Shown here piece after piece: positions 42,928 to 43,259 of a stretch of DNA of 43,259 nt. This DNA is from Candidatus Heimdallarchaeota archaeon (GTDB taxonomy: Archaea; Asgardarchaeota; Heimdallarchaeia; JABLTI01), in assembly GCA_019058165.1 (NCBI GenBank), contig JAHLVZ010000013.1, forward strand, positions 1 through 43,259, given 5' to 3'. A program made the translations under genes and the position numbers. Numbering within the stretch: the stretch's first letter is position 1; each line of letters opens with the position of its first letter. The notes below the pieces were generated by a model. It had not been told where the DNA came from and did not search any database. It saw nothing but the letters and a program-made list of their open reading frames with translations.

Positions 42928-43259
42928 TTATTTTAGGTATTCATCAATATACTCAAAGTTTGGTGTGAATTTTCCTTTCCAAAGAATTACTGATCTTTTA
43001 ATTTCTTCAGCTAAACCAGCTTCAGCCAGTGTTCCATCATAATTAGCTTTTGCCATATTTGGGACGAATGGCAGTAATGTATTGCTAAAGTACTCTGAAG
43101 CATCTCGAGGAATTTCTGTTGGAAGGTGATCAATCGCAAGAATTGCTGGACCACTACCTTTTACTCCGTCTGTTGCAGTATCTTCTTCAGGATCATAACA
43201 GAAGAAAGGACGTTCAATATAAGAGATTCTAACAGTAGCTTCGACTCCGCCTTCTACAT
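42928..43259 (-). CDS. lysine-ketoglutarate reductase (saccharopine-forming), C-terminal part; gene runs off the right edge
   Basis: The last 110 codons before a TAA at 42928-42930 are visible; the N terminus is outside the window. The sequence (ERPFFCYDPEEDT, then VKGSGPAILAIDHLPTEIP, RDASEYFSNTLLPFV) matches the end of the LKR domain of AASS (in human AASS as recalled: [34 protein letters not shown]). LKR condenses lysine with 2-oxoglutarate to saccharopine, the substrate of the next gene (about 120 bases downstream). The pair is thus a split, two-gene version of the bifunctional eukaryotic enzyme. Confidence 0.85.
   Translation of the reverse strand, partial: VEGGVEATVRISYIERPFFCYDPEEDTATDGVKGSGPAILAIDHLPTEIPRDASEYFSNTLLPFVPNMAKANYDGTLAEAGLAEEIKRSVILWKGKFTPNFEYIDEYLK

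Noticed and set aside
1..43259. CRISPR array, insertion sequence or prophage
   Set aside because: No regularly spaced repeats, transposase, integrase or structural phage gene was seen on either strand.

Overview
The window comes from an AT-rich archaeal genome. The evidence is a partial archaeal rpoD-rpl18e-rpl13-rps9 block, rpoK (Rpb6), ribosomal proteins eS17 and eL13, NadM, a beta-CASP RNase, a NOG1-type GTPase, RtcA, a MEMO-family gene, TldD/PmbA, many TTG/GTG starts behind Shine-Dalgarno motifs, and TATA-like boxes. A protein that reads as an ESCRT-II Vps22/SNF8 (EAP30) homologue, plus a split saccharopine pathway closely resembling eukaryotic AASS, point to an Asgard archaeon (Promethearchaeota). 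The lineage inside Asgard cannot be fixed by eye. No rRNA, certain tRNA, CRISPR array, IS element or phage gene is visible, so this looks like ordinary chromosome.

Layout. 1-4.8 kb: a broken TPR gene (one frameshift, one stop), a small orphan, an exported metallo-beta-lactamase-fold hydrolase and a 597-aa surface protein, all on the minus strand. 5.1-10.5 kb: rps17e, an MfnD-like ATP-grasp ligase, the Vps22-like gene, an aCPSF2-like RNase, rpoK, a coiled-coil/winged-helix protein and an orphan. 10.8-18.1 kb: a zinc-ribbon protein, MEMO, glyA, an unknown helical protein with a second ATP-grasp enzyme, a trans-sulfuration enzyme, a four-helix membrane protein and rpl13e with a long charged tail. 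18.1-23.7 kb, minus strand: pmbA/tldE-tldD, a HEPN protein, then rpoD-rpl18e-rpl13-rps9. 23.9-28.9 kb: nadM, a short MGMT-like gene, nog1-rtcA (overlapping), an SDR epimerase/threonine dehydrogenase and a nitrilase-family amidase. 29-35.3 kb: two paralogous zinc-ribbon membrane proteins, a copZ-copA copper operon with an 18-bp perfect palindrome at its head, and a D-cysteine desulfhydrase-like enzyme. 35.5-43.3 kb: a DMT/NIPA-like transporter, a GNAT acetyltransferase, a membrane-anchored hydrolase, a class III-type sirtuin, a threonine dehydratase-like enzyme, a tandem SnoaL protein, and saccharopine dehydrogenase followed at the right edge by lysine-ketoglutarate reductase.

How it fits together. 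The right-hand block reads as amino-acid breakdown: lysine through saccharopine, threonine/serine by a dehydratase, and a possibly acyl-lysine-specific sirtuin nearby. The left and middle parts are information-processing genes interleaved with eukaryote-signature and unknown genes. The strongest leads are the Vps22-like gene (6763-7452), the split AASS-like pair (41485-43259), the copZ palindrome (34113-34130) and an unexplained inverted-repeat element (39001-39118). Family assignments rest on reading motifs and on recalled family sequences; no database search was possible.
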